Origin: Pelosinus sp. UFO1
GTDB taxonomy: Bacteria; Bacillota; Negativicutes; DSM-13327
Assembly (NCBI RefSeq): GCF_000725345.1
Contig: NZ_CP008852.1
Coordinates: forward strand, 4,022,001 to 4,086,000
DNA length: 64,000 bases
Reading direction: 5' to 3'
The translations under genes and the position numbers were made by a program. Positions 27,184-35,901 of this stretch are shown here, piece by piece; position 1 is the first letter of the stretch, and each line of letters opens with the position of its first letter. The notes below the pieces were generated by a model. That model was not told where the DNA came from. It saw nothing but the letters and a program-made list of their open reading frames with translations, and made no database searches.

Positions 27184-27416
27184 ATCCGATGACTAAACCG
27201 CTCTAAGAATCCCATCTTCATCTCGTTAACAGCCTGTAATATCCTGCCCTCTGGTTAGGATAACAGTCTGTAAACCTCGAAGTAAGTTCGCTCTAAGGAT
27301 TTTCGAATCCAAGGCTCACTTATATAAGTGGGAGTTAAGAGCGGCTAAGTCCCTGGATAAGTGCGACTAAGATTCAGATGGAGTTAAAACTCCATCTGAA
27401 TCAAGTCTTCTTTATA
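27181..27416 (+). repeat. Modular structured repeat, copy 1
   Basis: 236-bp element nearly identical in outline to 30261-30598. It contains one core module of about 101 bases (from TCTCGTTAACAG to GGCTCACTTAT) with a hairpin TCCT...AGGA, CGAA...TTCG, and GGATT-TTCG-AATCC, then CACTTATATAAGTG, and ends with a perfect hairpin of GATTCAGATGGAGTT. It fills most of the modA leader, ending 40 bases before the gene. Confidence 0.8.
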
Positions 27417-27455
27417 AAGTATACTAATTAATAAAAAACAGAGGAGGCAATTCAA

Positions 27456-28259
27456 ATGAAAAATCGTTTACTAGTATTTTTAATGGCAGCCTTACTAATA
27501 GTAGCTGCCATAACTACAGGGTGCAGTGGCGAAAAACCAGCAGCTCCAGCCACACCGCCAGAGAAAGTTGAGTTAAACGTATCTGCAGCTGTCAGTTTAA
27601 AAGATGCCCTTGCTGAAATCCAAAAAAATTATGAGGCGAAAAATTCCAATATAAAACTAGTTTATAACCTTGGAGCATCAGGCGCTCTCCAAAAGCAAAT
27701 TGAGCAAGGCGCTCCCGCTGATATTTTCATCTCTGCAGCTCCAAAACAAATGAATGATTTAGAAGAAAAAAATCTAGTGAATAAAGCTACTCGTAAGAAT
27801 TTGGTAGAAAATAAACTGGTTATTATTGTACCTACAGCTTCGACCCTCAACATCACAAAATATGAAGATTTAGCAAAAGATGAAGTTCAAAAACTAAGTA
27901 TCGGGGAAACAGCATCCGTACCAGCAGGACAATACGCACAAGAAGTTCTAAAGAAATTAGGAATTTGGGACAAAATACAAAATAAAGCCGTTCTCGCAAA
28001 AGATGTCCGTACTGTTTTGACTTATGTGGAAACAGGCAACGTAGAAGCTGGTATCGTTTATAAAACGGATGCCGCATCCAGTGACAAAGTAAAAATTGCT
28101 GCTACTGCTCCAGAAGGTTCTCACCAACCAATCCTATATCCCATTGCTATTTTGTCAGGAACCAAACAACAAAAAGCCGCTGAAGATTTCCTTGCCTATC
28201 TAAGCACTCCTGAATGTAAAACTATATTTGAAAAATACGGATTTACCATGAGTAAATAA
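27456..28259 (+). CDS. modA: Molybdate ABC transporter, substrate-binding lipoprotein
   Basis: Extracytoplasmic molybdate-binding protein, 267 residues. Signal peptide with a lipobox-like end (AAITTGCSG, Cys about residue 23). Ligand-binding signatures of ModA: AAVSLKDALAEIQKNYE, NLGASGALQKQIEQGAPADIFISA, and VPAGQYAQEVL, DVRTVLTYVETGNVEAGIVY. GAGGAGG precedes ATG 27456. It is followed by modB and modC in the same direction, making a complete high-affinity molybdate importer, with a Mo/W sensor gene just upstream. Confidence 0.96.
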   Translation: MKNRLLVFLMAALLIVAAITTGCSGEKPAAPATPPEKVELNVSAAVSLKDALAEIQKNYEAKNSNIKLVYNLGASGALQKQIEQGAPADIFISAAPKQMNDLEEKNLVNKATRKNLVENKLVIIVPTASTLNITKYEDLAKDEVQKLSIGETASVPAGQYAQEVLKKLGIWDKIQNKAVLAKDVRTVLTYVETGNVEAGIVYKTDAASSDKVKIAATAPEGSHQPILYPIAILSGTKQQKAAEDFLAYLSTPECKTIFEKYGFTMSK

Positions 28260-28412
28260 TTATAGTAACGCACTAACTATTTGAGTTGTCAGGATCTTAT
28301 AAAAGCGGTACAGTATAGGAATGCAGTGTTCTTGCGATCTTGATTTATCAAATCTTTAGTGCGTTTGTAATCTATATTATACAAATATAATAAGATGGCG
28401 CAGGTGAAAAAT

Positions 28413-29072
28413 ATGGTTGAATGGCAACCCGTTATTCTCTCAATCAAGGTTGCTTCTATTTCAGTACTATTTGTATTTTTTCTTGGAGTATTATCGGCTT
28501 ATGTGATGAGAAGTATAGATATTCCAGGTAAAGCAGCTCTAGAATCATTTTTTACTCTGCCCTTAGTTTTACCTCCTGTAGTCATTGGTTTTTTACTATT
28601 AGTCTTAGTTGGTAAACAAGGACCAGTGGGTATCCTACTAACAAAATATTTCAATATGCAGATTATTTTTACTCAATCTGCCGCCGTTCTCGCTGGTACT
28701 GTTGTCTCCTTTCCACTGATGTATCAAAGTACTAAAGCAGCTTTTGAGGGTATTGATAAAACCCTGGAAGATGCCGCTCGTACTCTAGGTGCTAGCGAGT
28801 GGCGGGTATTTTGGACAGTAACGATCCCATTATCTTGGCCAGGTCTTGTATCCGGTTTGGTATTATCCTTTGCAAGAACCTTAGGAGAATTTGGTGCTAC
28901 GATTATGATTGCCGGTAATATTCCTGGTAAAACCCAAACTATCCCCTTGGCGATTTACTTCGCAACAGAATCAAATGATCTGGTAACTGCAGGGATGTAT
29001 GTAATCATCATTAGTGTACTCACCTTTTCTATTATTTTCGGTCTGAATCATTGGAAAGGAAAAACACATTAG
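28413..29072 (+). CDS. modB: Molybdate ABC transporter permease
   Basis: Inner-membrane subunit of 219 residues with about five hydrophobic helices and the EAA loop that contacts the ATPase (LEDAARTLGASEWRVFWTVT). GPVG and FARTLGEFGATIMIAGN are typical of ModB. ATG 28413 is chosen because AGGTG lies seven bases upstream; the ATG at 28395 has no ribosome site. It is separated from modA by 153 bases, and modC begins 28 bases after it. Confidence 0.96.
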   Translation: MVEWQPVILSIKVASISVLFVFFLGVLSAYVMRSIDIPGKAALESFFTLPLVLPPVVIGFLLLVLVGKQGPVGILLTKYFNMQIIFTQSAAVLAGTVVSFPLMYQSTKAAFEGIDKTLEDAARTLGASEWRVFWTVTIPLSWPGLVSGLVLSFARTLGEFGATIMIAGNIPGKTQTIPLAIYFATESNDLVTAGMYVIIISVLTFSIIFGLNHWKGKTH

Positions 29073-29100
29073 CTGAAACAGCAATAGGAAGGAGTATTTT

Positions 29101-29805
29101 ATGCTAACAGTAGATATAACGAAAAAATTATCTGACTTCACTTTAGACATCTCATTTACTGCTCCGAATAAAACCCTTGTTTTATTCGGTCCTTCCGGCT
29201 GTGGTAAAACAACCATCTTACGTTGTATAGCAGGCTTAATGAAACCAGATGAAGGTAGCATTGTATCTAATAAAACTGTTTTTTATTCTTCGAAAGCAGC
29301 GACTCATTTACCACCTAGAAGTAGGAATGTCAGCTATATGTTTCAGGACTTTGCACTATTTCCTCATATGAATGTAAAACATAATATTTGGTATGGAGTG
29401 AAAACACATAGCCAGCAAGCAAATGATTTGTATGAAAAACTCATTACCCTATTAAAAATTGAGCATTTACCCCATCGAACGATAATCCAATTATCTGGCG
29501 GAGAAAAACAACGAGTGGCTATGGCTCGTGCATTAATGGCTGAACCACAGATTCTTTTGTTAGATGAACCTTTATCGGCACTCGATGCCCAAAGTCGCTA
29601 TGAATTACAAGATGAGTTAAAAAAGTTGCAAGAAATCTGGAATATTCCATTTATACTTGTTACCCATTCACCAGAAGAAGCCCAAGCCCTCGGCAGCGAG
29701 GTAATCTTTCTCCATCAAGGCCGGCAGGTATCTGAACCACCACCCTCTTGGAACATGAATGCCAACGGTAAAACGACAAGAAGCTCTTTTCAATACTTTT
29801 ATTAG
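29101..29805 (+). CDS. modC: Molybdate ABC transporter ATPase (short form)
   Basis: ATP-binding subunit with Walker A (FGPSGCGKTT), Q-loop region (MFQDFALFPHM), signature (LSGGEKQRVAMARAL), Walker B (ILLLDEPLSALD) and the switch His (LVTHSPEEA). At 234 residues it stops shortly after the nucleotide-binding domain and so lacks the C-terminal Mop/TOBE regulatory domain present in full-length ModC (about 350 residues). A separate Mop protein is encoded 180 bases downstream on the other strand and could fill that role. Confidence 0.95.
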   Translation: MLTVDITKKLSDFTLDISFTAPNKTLVLFGPSGCGKTTILRCIAGLMKPDEGSIVSNKTVFYSSKAATHLPPRSRNVSYMFQDFALFPHMNVKHNIWYGVKTHSQQANDLYEKLITLLKIEHLPHRTIIQLSGGEKQRVAMARALMAEPQILLLDEPLSALDAQSRYELQDELKKLQEIWNIPFILVTHSPEEAQALGSEVIFLHQGRQVSEPPPSWNMNANGKTTRSSFQYFY

Positions 29806-29840
29806 TCCATAATAAGAGAAAAACGTTAACACATATTTTA

Positions 29841-29930
<90 letters not shown>

Positions 29931-29985
29931 CATCATCTTTTTTCGTCTTCTTTGACAAAATCATATACTTTCTTATGTAGAATTA

Positions 29986-30189
29986 TTATTTTATGATCAT
30001 AACTTCTGTGGACTTGATTAGTGCAGTGACTTCATCTCCTACTTTCAGTCCCAAATCATCAATTGAATCCACAGTGATAGTAGCGACAATTTCATCTCCT
30101 TTATAGTCAACTACAACTTTGGCCATTACAGTGCCTTTTACTACCTCTTTGACAACGCCTTGTAATTTGTTTCTACCGCTGATTTTCAT
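29986..30189 (-). CDS. mop: Mop-type molybdate-binding protein (single TOBE domain)
   Basis: 67-residue molbindin, MKISGRNKLQGVVKEVVKGT at the start and a repeat-like second half (VDSIDDLGLKVGDEVTALIKSTEVMI), the Mop fold that assembles into hexamers and stores or buffers molybdate/tungstate in the cytoplasm. ATG 30189 follows AGGGG; the longer frame from 30222 lacks a site. Convergent to modC, which itself lacks this domain. Confidence 0.92.
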   Translation of the reverse strand: MKISGRNKLQGVVKEVVKGTVMAKVVVDYKGDEIVATITVDSIDDLGLKVGDEVTALIKSTEVMIIK

Positions 30190-30260
30190 AGTAATATCCC
30201 CTCTCTTATTATATTTTTGCACAAAAGAGCTAAGCTCTTGGATACAAACTTTATCATCAT

Positions 30261-30598
30261 TTTATCCGATGACTAAACCGCTCTAAGACTCTCATCTTCA
30301 TCTCGTTAACAGTCTGTAACACCCTTCCCTCTGGTCAGGATAACAGTCTGTAAACTCGAAGTAAGTTCGCTCTAAGGATTTTCGAATCCAAGGCTCACTT
30401 ATCTCGTTAACAGTCTGTAATTCCCTGCCCTTGACGGTCAGGGAAACAGGCTGTAAACTCGAAATAAGTTCGTTCTAAGGGTCTCCGGACCCAAGGCTCA
30501 CTTATATAAGTGGGAGTTAAGAGCGGCTAAGTCCCTGGATAAGAAGGGCTAAGATTCAGATGGAGTTAAAACTCCATCTGAATCAAGTCTTCTTTATA
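30261..30598 (+). repeat. Modular structured repeat, copy 2 (two tandem core modules)
   Basis: 338-bp element with the same ends as copy 1 but two core modules of about 101 bases in tandem (about 30301-30401 and 30402-30502). The small hairpin is GGATT-TTCG-AATCC in module 1 and GGGTC-TCCG-GACCC in module 2, i.e. all changed stem positions stay paired. The larger hairpin likewise changes from CCCT/AGG-type arms to TTCCCTG/CAGGGAA. It sits between mop and the ABC ATPase gene. Confidence 0.8.
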
Positions 30599-30629
30599 TT
30601 TTCACATAGCTAGCTATATAAAATACATC

Positions 30630-31646
30630 CTATGTTATCTGTATGTCCAATAAAATGTTGTCAATTTGTCCACCACTGCGTAACACTTCCCGAATCGCCA
30701 GCATTTTTTGATCTATTTTAGTCAATGTCACTAGATTTTTTCGTTCCTGCTCAGAGGTTTCAATGACCCTACTGATACCGCCATTTTTAATCACAATTCG
30801 TTTATCCCCCATTAATGCCAATATGGGATCATGGGTAGCCATGAGTACAATCTTTTGTTTATCAATCAATAAGCGTAGGGCATTCTGACGATCAATGCCT
30901 GCGTTCTCAATTTCATCTATCAAGACAATCGGTGATGAACTGAGATAGGCCGTATCAGCGATCATTAACGCTCGAGACTGCCCTCCACTCAGCGATGTAA
31001 CAGGTGTGTCTGGTGTAAATTGCTCCCCCGCCAATTCATTGGCTTTGGCGATAATATGACTTTTTATTTCTTCTATATTCTCCAGCATCCTACTTTCCGC
31101 ATGCATACTGACAAATTCGTCTACTGTCAGATCCATAATAAAATTCATATTTTGGGAAAGCTGGGCTACTAACTTATGTTCAACAGAATAACGGCATTTC
31201 ATGTCAGGCAGCTGTCCATTTATCAGTATTTTACGATTCGTGGGTGTATCTTTTTGTGCCACCCATTCAATATCGGCAAGTAATCTGCTCTTTCCGGAAC
31301 CAGTAGGTCCCACAATACAGACAATTTCCCCTGCTTGTATCGTCAGTTCTATCTCTTCTGGTTTTCCATTCTTGTCATTGCCGCCTAAGATAGTAATCGA
31401 CTGGATTTTGATTTTATCTTCTTTTAATTTCTCCATTTGTATCATAAACAAAAGAAATTGATCTAGTAGTTCTTGGCGTCCTATCCCTAAATCTTGTAGC
31501 GTATCTTCCTCTATAACATCAAAATACTGGGCAACAGAGCATTCCCCACTTTGCTGAAGATTCGGTAGTGAGGAAAAAAAGTCCATCGCATAGGGATACG
31601 TACTAAATAATTGCTTCAATGTCATTAGGCCTAGACTATCCCACAT
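30630..31646 (-). CDS. Permease-less ABC-type ATPase with DUF1858-like N-terminus
   Basis: 338-residue cytoplasmic ATPase, family role not recognised. Residues about 8-70 (MTLKQLFSTYPYAMDFFSSL...) resemble the DUF1858 domain at the start of the 32370-33608 product; then an ABC domain with Walker A (IVGPTGSGKSRL), signature (TSLSGGQSRALMIAD), Walker B (PIVLIDEIENAGID) and switch His (MATHDPIL). No membrane segments and no permease gene are nearby. Last gene of a three-gene unit with a GTPase and a binding-protein-like protein; start ATG 31646 after GGGAG. Confidence 0.75.
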   Translation of the reverse strand: MWDSLGLMTLKQLFSTYPYAMDFFSSLPNLQQSGECSVAQYFDVIEEDTLQDLGIGRQELLDQFLLFMIQMEKLKEDKIKIQSITILGGNDKNGKPEEIELTIQAGEIVCIVGPTGSGKSRLLADIEWVAQKDTPTNRKILINGQLPDMKCRYSVEHKLVAQLSQNMNFIMDLTVDEFVSMHAESRMLENIEEIKSHIIAKANELAGEQFTPDTPVTSLSGGQSRALMIADTAYLSSSPIVLIDEIENAGIDRQNALRLLIDKQKIVLMATHDPILALMGDKRIVIKNGGISRVIETSEQERKNLVTLTKIDQKMLAIREVLRSGGQIDNILLDIQIT

Positions 31647-31692
31647 GGCACTCCCACCTTCCTAGTAACATAAGTTCATTATTATCTATCTC

Positions 31693-32379
31693 TTAACTCA
31701 GATCCATTTTACGCACATTGCCCATCTGAAAGTTTTGACCGATGCGGGTTTGCCCCAAACAATAGGAACAGGTAGCTGCTGGCATAGAAAATTTTAAATG
31801 ATAATCCGTAAGACTTTCCACACTTTCAGATGTTTTAAACATCTGCCCAACTTCTCGAGCTCCTTGACCTGTAATACCATTTACATGAACAATCATAGCA
31901 CTTGGATTTGCCTGTTTTACTCGAAAGGCAAATACTTCCCGCTCGGCCTGGGAAACAATATCCCCTTTTGTGATAATAACAATATCAGCCAGTCTAAGCA
32001 TAGGTCCAACTTTCCTCGGAGTATTCACTCCGCTCAAATTATCAATCACACATACTGCCATGACATTACGAATATGAGGAGAACACCGATTACATAAACC
32101 AGCACTTTCAGTAATTAACAAATCAAATTTATTTTTTTGCGCCCATGCTAGGCAATCCTGGATATTACTCACAAAAAAATGATCTGGACAAATATTTCCC
32201 GATAGACCAATCTTTGCTTCAATGCCCTTTTTTTGATATAGAATCTGATCTTGGGTAGATAGGCAATCAAATTTCACCACCCCCACTTTCAGCTTTTCAT
32301 CTTGAAGAGCTTCAATAATTTTTATTATTACTGAGGTTTTCCCTGCTGACGGTGGTCCTGCAACGGTTATTAACTGCAT
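31693..32379 (-). CDS. HypB/UreG/CobW-like GTPase
   Basis: G3E-type P-loop GTPase of 228 residues. Walker A AGPPSAGKTSV, LLITESAGL in the switch region, and TKGD in place of NKxD. Cysteines stand in possible metal sites: ICPDHFF, LCNRCSPHI and, at the C-terminus, CSYCLGQ. Members of this family insert or shuttle metals (Ni, Co, Zn) into enzymes. It overlaps the upstream binding-protein-like gene by 10 bases, so the two are translationally coupled. Metal-cofactor maturation is an inference from family and from the Mo/nitrogenase surroundings; the target is unknown. Confidence 0.75.
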   Translation of the reverse strand: MQLITVAGPPSAGKTSVIIKIIEALQDEKLKVGVVKFDCLSTQDQILYQKKGIEAKIGLSGNICPDHFFVSNIQDCLAWAQKNKFDLLITESAGLCNRCSPHIRNVMAVCVIDNLSGVNTPRKVGPMLRLADIVIITKGDIVSQAEREVFAFRVKQANPSAMIVHVNGITGQGAREVGQMFKTSESVESLTDYHLKFSMPAATCSYCLGQTRIGQNFQMGNVRKMDLS

Positions 32380-33608
32380 ATTTTCTTTCCTCCACGACGA
32401 TAGACACTCATAAACTTATCATTCATTGTTTCCACGAGAACTTTCATATCATGGTTCTTTATAAAGTCCCAGCCTAGCCACTTTAACTTTGCCTTTTCAG
32501 GGAGGGTATTTTTTATATCAGCGTGCACAGCAGGAAAATGTGCATCAGAACAAATCCTCCCAATTTCAGGCCCCATCAAATAATTCGTCAACTCTTGCAA
32601 CTCTTCCATTTTATCCTTTTTTATCAACACAGAAACGGGATAGCTCAGCGCCCCTTCTTCTGGCCATATTACCTTTATATTTGTACATTCCTTCATTGTT
32701 TTGTAAAAAAAGTAAGGCATAATATGAATAGGCGGTACATCACTACGATTACTAGTTAACTCTTTTATCATTTGCGCCGGATGTAAGCCATATTTAACCG
32801 AACGTCCTAATTGCTCAACACCAGTTTCCCCATAATCTTTATAATAATTCATTTGTACAACGTCGCAGAAAATATCGCCATGCCCCCGCATCACCACTTT
32901 ATTTTCATAAGCAGGCTTTAACAAGTCCCCCCATGATTGGGGCATGGGAACCCCTCCTAGACGATTTTCATCCACTACCATAACTAGAATATTAATCGCA
33001 ATCACACTAAAATGACCATCAGGATCGATAATACCACTTTCGGCTAGGCGTGAATGTATAGGGCGGTTTATTACATCGGCGAAGACTCCTTTCGCAACAA
33101 ACCGCTCCATGAAATTTTTATAAAAGAAACTATAGCCAGCAGTCATGATGATATCAGGTATTTCATCAGCCTCTTCAAAATACTCTAGATAATCTTCGTA
33201 ATCGAGATGATCATTAAAGAAAGATTCAATACAATAATTTAGTGGCAGATTTTTTTCTTCCCTCAAATAGTCCAAAAAAAGTTTTAATTCGCTCTGCATA
33301 GGAACCTTTAAGGGACAAGGCAGTAAGGACAACATATTTAAATGTTTTGAACTATTTTCAAGCACAGTAGTCTCTAGCTTTTTGTATCCTTGTCTTTCGG
33401 CAATTTTTTCTTCTAATAACAAGATAAATGGTGCAGGATTTATGCCCTTACTTTTTAAAGCCGTTTTTAATTTTAAAACTACTCCTAACTGCTTTATGAC
33501 TGTATCATCGGCGAAAATGGAGAATCCATTATTAATAAATACCTCTCGCGTTTCAGGATAGATCTTAATAATTTCACCAATTGTCATAGTAAGCTGTATC
33601 CGTTCCAC
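32370..33608 (-). CDS. Cytoplasmic DUF1858 + substrate-binding-protein-like protein
   Basis: 412 residues. Residues 1-65 form a DUF1858 domain (TIGEIIKIYPETREVFINNG); the rest resembles a type 2 extracellular binding protein of the spermidine/iron kind (PDIIMTAGYSFFYKNFMERF, NILVMVVDENRLGGVPMPQS, WGDLLKPAYENKVVMRGHGD). There is no signal peptide, so it should remain in the cytoplasm. GTG 33608 is preferred because AGGAGG is seven bases upstream; the frame also opens at ATG 33626 within that site. First gene of the trio, behind leader RNA copy 2. The ligand is unknown; a Mo, Fe or other metal species is conceivable. Confidence 0.75.
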   Translation of the reverse strand: MERIQLTMTIGEIIKIYPETREVFINNGFSIFADDTVIKQLGVVLKLKTALKSKGINPAPFILLLEEKIAERQGYKKLETTVLENSSKHLNMLSLLPCPLKVPMQSELKLFLDYLREEKNLPLNYCIESFFNDHLDYEDYLEYFEEADEIPDIIMTAGYSFFYKNFMERFVAKGVFADVINRPIHSRLAESGIIDPDGHFSVIAINILVMVVDENRLGGVPMPQSWGDLLKPAYENKVVMRGHGDIFCDVVQMNYYKDYGETGVEQLGRSVKYGLHPAQMIKELTSNRSDVPPIHIMPYFFYKTMKECTNIKVIWPEEGALSYPVSVLIKKDKMEELQELTNYLMGPEIGRICSDAHFPAVHADIKNTLPEKAKLKWLGWDFIKNHDMKVLVETMNDKFMSVYRRGGKKICS

Positions 33609-33703
33609 ACCTTTCCCTCCTAGCATTTTTACAACATATTATTTGTAACTATATCCATTTTGCTTTTAAGTCGCTGCCATTTAAAACTAATTGCTACAAG
33701 TTT

Positions 33704-33781
33704 AAAATAAAAACCGACTCGAGGCGCATAAATACACCTCAGTCGGTACGTCATTGTACATAAACCATTATACTTTGATAT
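33704..33781 (-). ncRNA. Leader RNA, copy 2 (upstream of the DUF1858/GTPase/ATPase trio)
   Basis: Predicted minus-strand transcript of about 78 bases: weak hairpin with hexaloop AUGGUU, hairpin GUAC/GUAC with hexaloop AAUGAC, then terminator ACCGACUGAGG/CCUCGAGUCGGU-type followed by UUUUUAUUUU. The terminator ends about 95 bases before the first gene of the trio. The 3' arm of the GUAC hairpin overlaps the terminator 5' arm. Confidence 0.7.
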
Positions 33782-33787
33782 AGCTTT

Positions 33788-33816
33788 ATTATACATATAT
33801 GTTACATCGCATTCAA
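33788..33816 (-). promoter_or_regulatory. Promoter of leader RNA copy 2
   Basis: Minus strand TTGAAT, 17-base spacer ending TG-rich, TATAAT. Drives the leader and, on read-through, the trio. Confidence 0.75.
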
Positions 33817-33832
33817 TCTATTTATTTTATTT

Positions 33833-33876
33833 AGAGAAGCTAACATTCTACTAGATCGTAAATCGTTAGCTTCTCT
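33833..33876. terminator. Palindromic hairpin upstream of the leader promoter
   Basis: 12-bp perfect arms (AGAGAAGCTAAC with complement) around a 20-base loop; probable terminator or insulating hairpin between the PPOX gene and the trio promoter. Confidence 0.5.
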
Positions 33877-33974
33877 ATACACAATAACATGACATGCCAC
33901 AAAACATGTTTTTACTTTATTCATAATTTCCAGACGCTGGACGAATGCCAACAAGGAATATAGAATAAAAAGAC

Positions 33975-33998
33975 GCTTTGGGATAGTATTCTCAAAGC
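33975..33998 (-). terminator. Terminator of the GGCT/GATase/PPOX unit
   Basis: GCTTTG/CAAAGC arms with partial inner pairing, followed on the minus strand by GTCTTTTTATTC; 32 bases past the PPOX stop. Confidence 0.6.
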
Positions 33999-34029
33999 AC
34001 CTTTACTTTATACTCCTGTTCTATTGTTA

Positions 34030-34560
34030 TTATGCTTCTTGCTTGAACAAATCGCCAGCTTCCACCGCGTTTTCTTTGGCCGTCATTTCCTGTGGCGTTA
34101 ACCGATACACCAAAACCCCATTCCCGTCCATGCCAGAGCGATACTTCTCAATCAAAGTACTGGTTAAAGGATGACTGTAATACTTGGGCATAAATTTCTC
34201 AAGCAGTTCCTGAAGAACCTCAGCGGCCTCTTCATAATCCGTTACCTTTTCAGCTTTTCCAAAAAGCATCACGCTCATATATGATGTATCAGCATGGCAG
34301 GGCACCGGATCTGTCACAGTCCCACGTTCTTTATAGATTGTGAAACTAACAGGCGGATTTTCAGAAAGAATCTTTACCTTTTTACCCGAGCCCATGCCGT
34401 GAAAGTAAATAGAACCCTTGTGCCATACATAGTTCACCGGAGCGGCATATGGCAAACTATCGCTTACCATTCCAAGTACGCCAGTTCTTTCTTTTAGAAG
34501 AAATGTTTCAATTTTATTCTGATCTGTGCAATTTCTCTTTGTATAACTAACTTGCTGCAT
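34030..34560 (-). CDS. Pyridoxamine 5'-phosphate oxidase-fold flavoprotein
   Basis: 176-residue split-barrel protein of the PNPOx-like family: ERTGVLGMVSDSLPYAAPVNYVW, HGMGSGKKVKIL and SFTIYKERG, with a middle segment TSYMSVMLFGKAEKV. These proteins bind FMN, F420 or haem; many small ones are of unknown function, often linked to 5-nitroimidazole resistance. The start codon overlaps the stop of the upstream amidotransferase gene by one base, so translation is coupled. Probably the final gene of the transcript that follows nifV, but a role in nitrogen fixation is not evident. Confidence 0.85.
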   Translation of the reverse strand: MQQVSYTKRNCTDQNKIETFLLKERTGVLGMVSDSLPYAAPVNYVWHKGSIYFHGMGSGKKVKILSENPPVSFTIYKERGTVTDPVPCHADTSYMSVMLFGKAEKVTDYEEAAEVLQELLEKFMPKYYSHPLTSTLIEKYRSGMDGNGVLVYRLTPQEMTAKENAVEAGDLFKQEA

Positions 34561-35273
34561 TAAAGCTCACCCTTTCTGTACATTTTTTCTAGTTGTGTAA
34601 GAAACAGATTCATCCACTTATTATTTTGTTCAATATATTCAGGGTGAGCTAAGAGCTCTTCCGGTGTCTGCACATAAAGATCCGGAACCATTTCGTCCCT
34701 GCAATTTTCTACGAGGCCTTCAATGATGGGCAGGGTGTTTTCCATATGATATTGAAATCCAAATACTCTTTTCTTATAAATAAAGGCTTGATGCTTACAA
34801 GCTTGGCTTTGTGCTATACATTTCGCCTCTTCTGGCAGAACACTGAAAGTATCTCCATGCCACTGGAATACAACTGGTTGCTCAGGGAAAAAAGAAAATA
34901 AAGGTGATAACTTTGCTTCCTCGCTTAAATGAACAGCAAACCAGCCAATTTCCTTATACGGATTTTGAGTAACCTTGCCGCCTATTACATCGGCAATCAA
35001 TTGGCCTCCGAGACATAGACCAATAATTACTTTACCAGATGCAATGGCTTCCCTAATGAAAGCCTTTTCAGCGGCAAGCCATGGATATTGATCCTCTTCA
35101 TAGATATTCATCGGCCCCCCCATGATCACAAGCCAATCAAAATCCTGTTGCTTTGGCAAATGGTCATTTTGATACAATTGCGTATTTGTTATAACATGAC
35201 CATTTTCTTTCGCCCACGTTAGGATACTTCCAGGATTCTCAAATGGAACATGCTGCAAATAGTGAAGTCTCAT
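34560..35273 (-). CDS. Class I glutamine amidotransferase-like protein
   Basis: 237 residues with the nucleophile elbow IIGLCLGGQLIADVIGGKV (Cys about residue 91), the oxyanion part (IMGGPMNIYEE), and a late His/Glu region (FGFQYHMENT). It resembles GMP-synthase-like amidotransferases that act without a fused synthetase domain, so the acceptor is unknown; such proteins may act on gamma-glutamyl compounds. It lies between a gamma-glutamylcyclotransferase-like gene and the PPOX gene, which makes a shared gamma-glutamyl chemistry plausible (inference). Confidence 0.85.
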   Translation of the reverse strand: MRLHYLQHVPFENPGSILTWAKENGHVITNTQLYQNDHLPKQQDFDWLVIMGGPMNIYEEDQYPWLAAEKAFIREAIASGKVIIGLCLGGQLIADVIGGKVTQNPYKEIGWFAVHLSEEAKLSPLFSFFPEQPVVFQWHGDTFSVLPEEAKCIAQSQACKHQAFIYKKRVFGFQYHMENTLPIIEGLVENCRDEMVPDLYVQTPEELLAHPEYIEQNNKWMNLFLTQLEKMYRKGEL

Positions 35274-35313
35274 CCTTTTTCTGTCCTTTCCTAACTGATT
35301 TTAAATAGAATAC

Positions 35314-35859
35314 TCATTGCCCACAATCACCACAAGTTGCAGCCATATAACTGAATCTAGACTTTCGCAGGATCGGCACAGCATAGGTAGCAGGCTTTGT
35401 AATTTTACTCTGCAAAAGTGATATATAGTCTTCGGGTAAACCTTGTTCTTTTGCTCCTTGTATAATGAAATTGAGATATTCCGTACTAGGAGATGCCTCT
35501 TCCCCGCATTTATCTTTTTTATAAATCCTAGTATCTATCGTTTTTTGCTCTACATCGATTACATCCAATGGATAGTGAAAATACGGTCCTGTACCATCAA
35601 AACGAGCATCTACATAAAAGTCTAGTTGCTCACAATCAGAAAATTGTAATTCGTATAATACGCCCCAAACTTCCGATTTTGGATCAGTAATTACCGTTTC
35701 TTGCGCTCCATCCCAGATGGCAGAATATCCATAAAACTCGACTCTGTATCCAGGCAAACGAGCAATTCCAAGCACCTTTGGGCTAGAACACCTTTGCTGC
35801 ATTTGTGCCAAATTCATATCAGAACCATAGGCAAAATAATGGTGAACAATTTTCTGCAT
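35314..35859 (-). CDS. Gamma-glutamylcyclotransferase-like protein
   Basis: 181-residue protein of the GGCT/AIG2 fold. The diagnostic N-terminal turn YFAYGSDMN, followed by RLPGYRVEFYGYSAIWDG, matches the family; the catalytic Glu expected after VWGVLYEL is not certain from sequence alone. The C-terminus has an unusual Cys-rich end (AATCGDCGQ). Family enzymes release 5-oxoproline from gamma-glutamyl compounds. AGAGGAG precedes ATG 35859, 42 bases after nifV(alpha), so it is likely co-transcribed with the nif/anf genes. Confidence 0.85.
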   Translation of the reverse strand: MQKIVHHYFAYGSDMNLAQMQQRCSSPKVLGIARLPGYRVEFYGYSAIWDGAQETVITDPKSEVWGVLYELQFSDCEQLDFYVDARFDGTGPYFHYPLDVIDVEQKTIDTRIYKKDKCGEEASPSTEYLNFIIQGAKEQGLPEDYISLLQSKITKPATYAVPILRKSRFSYMAATCGDCGQ

Positions 35860-35901
35860 TATTTTTCTCCTCTTTTTGATACTACCCTCTCATGCTCACT
35901 G

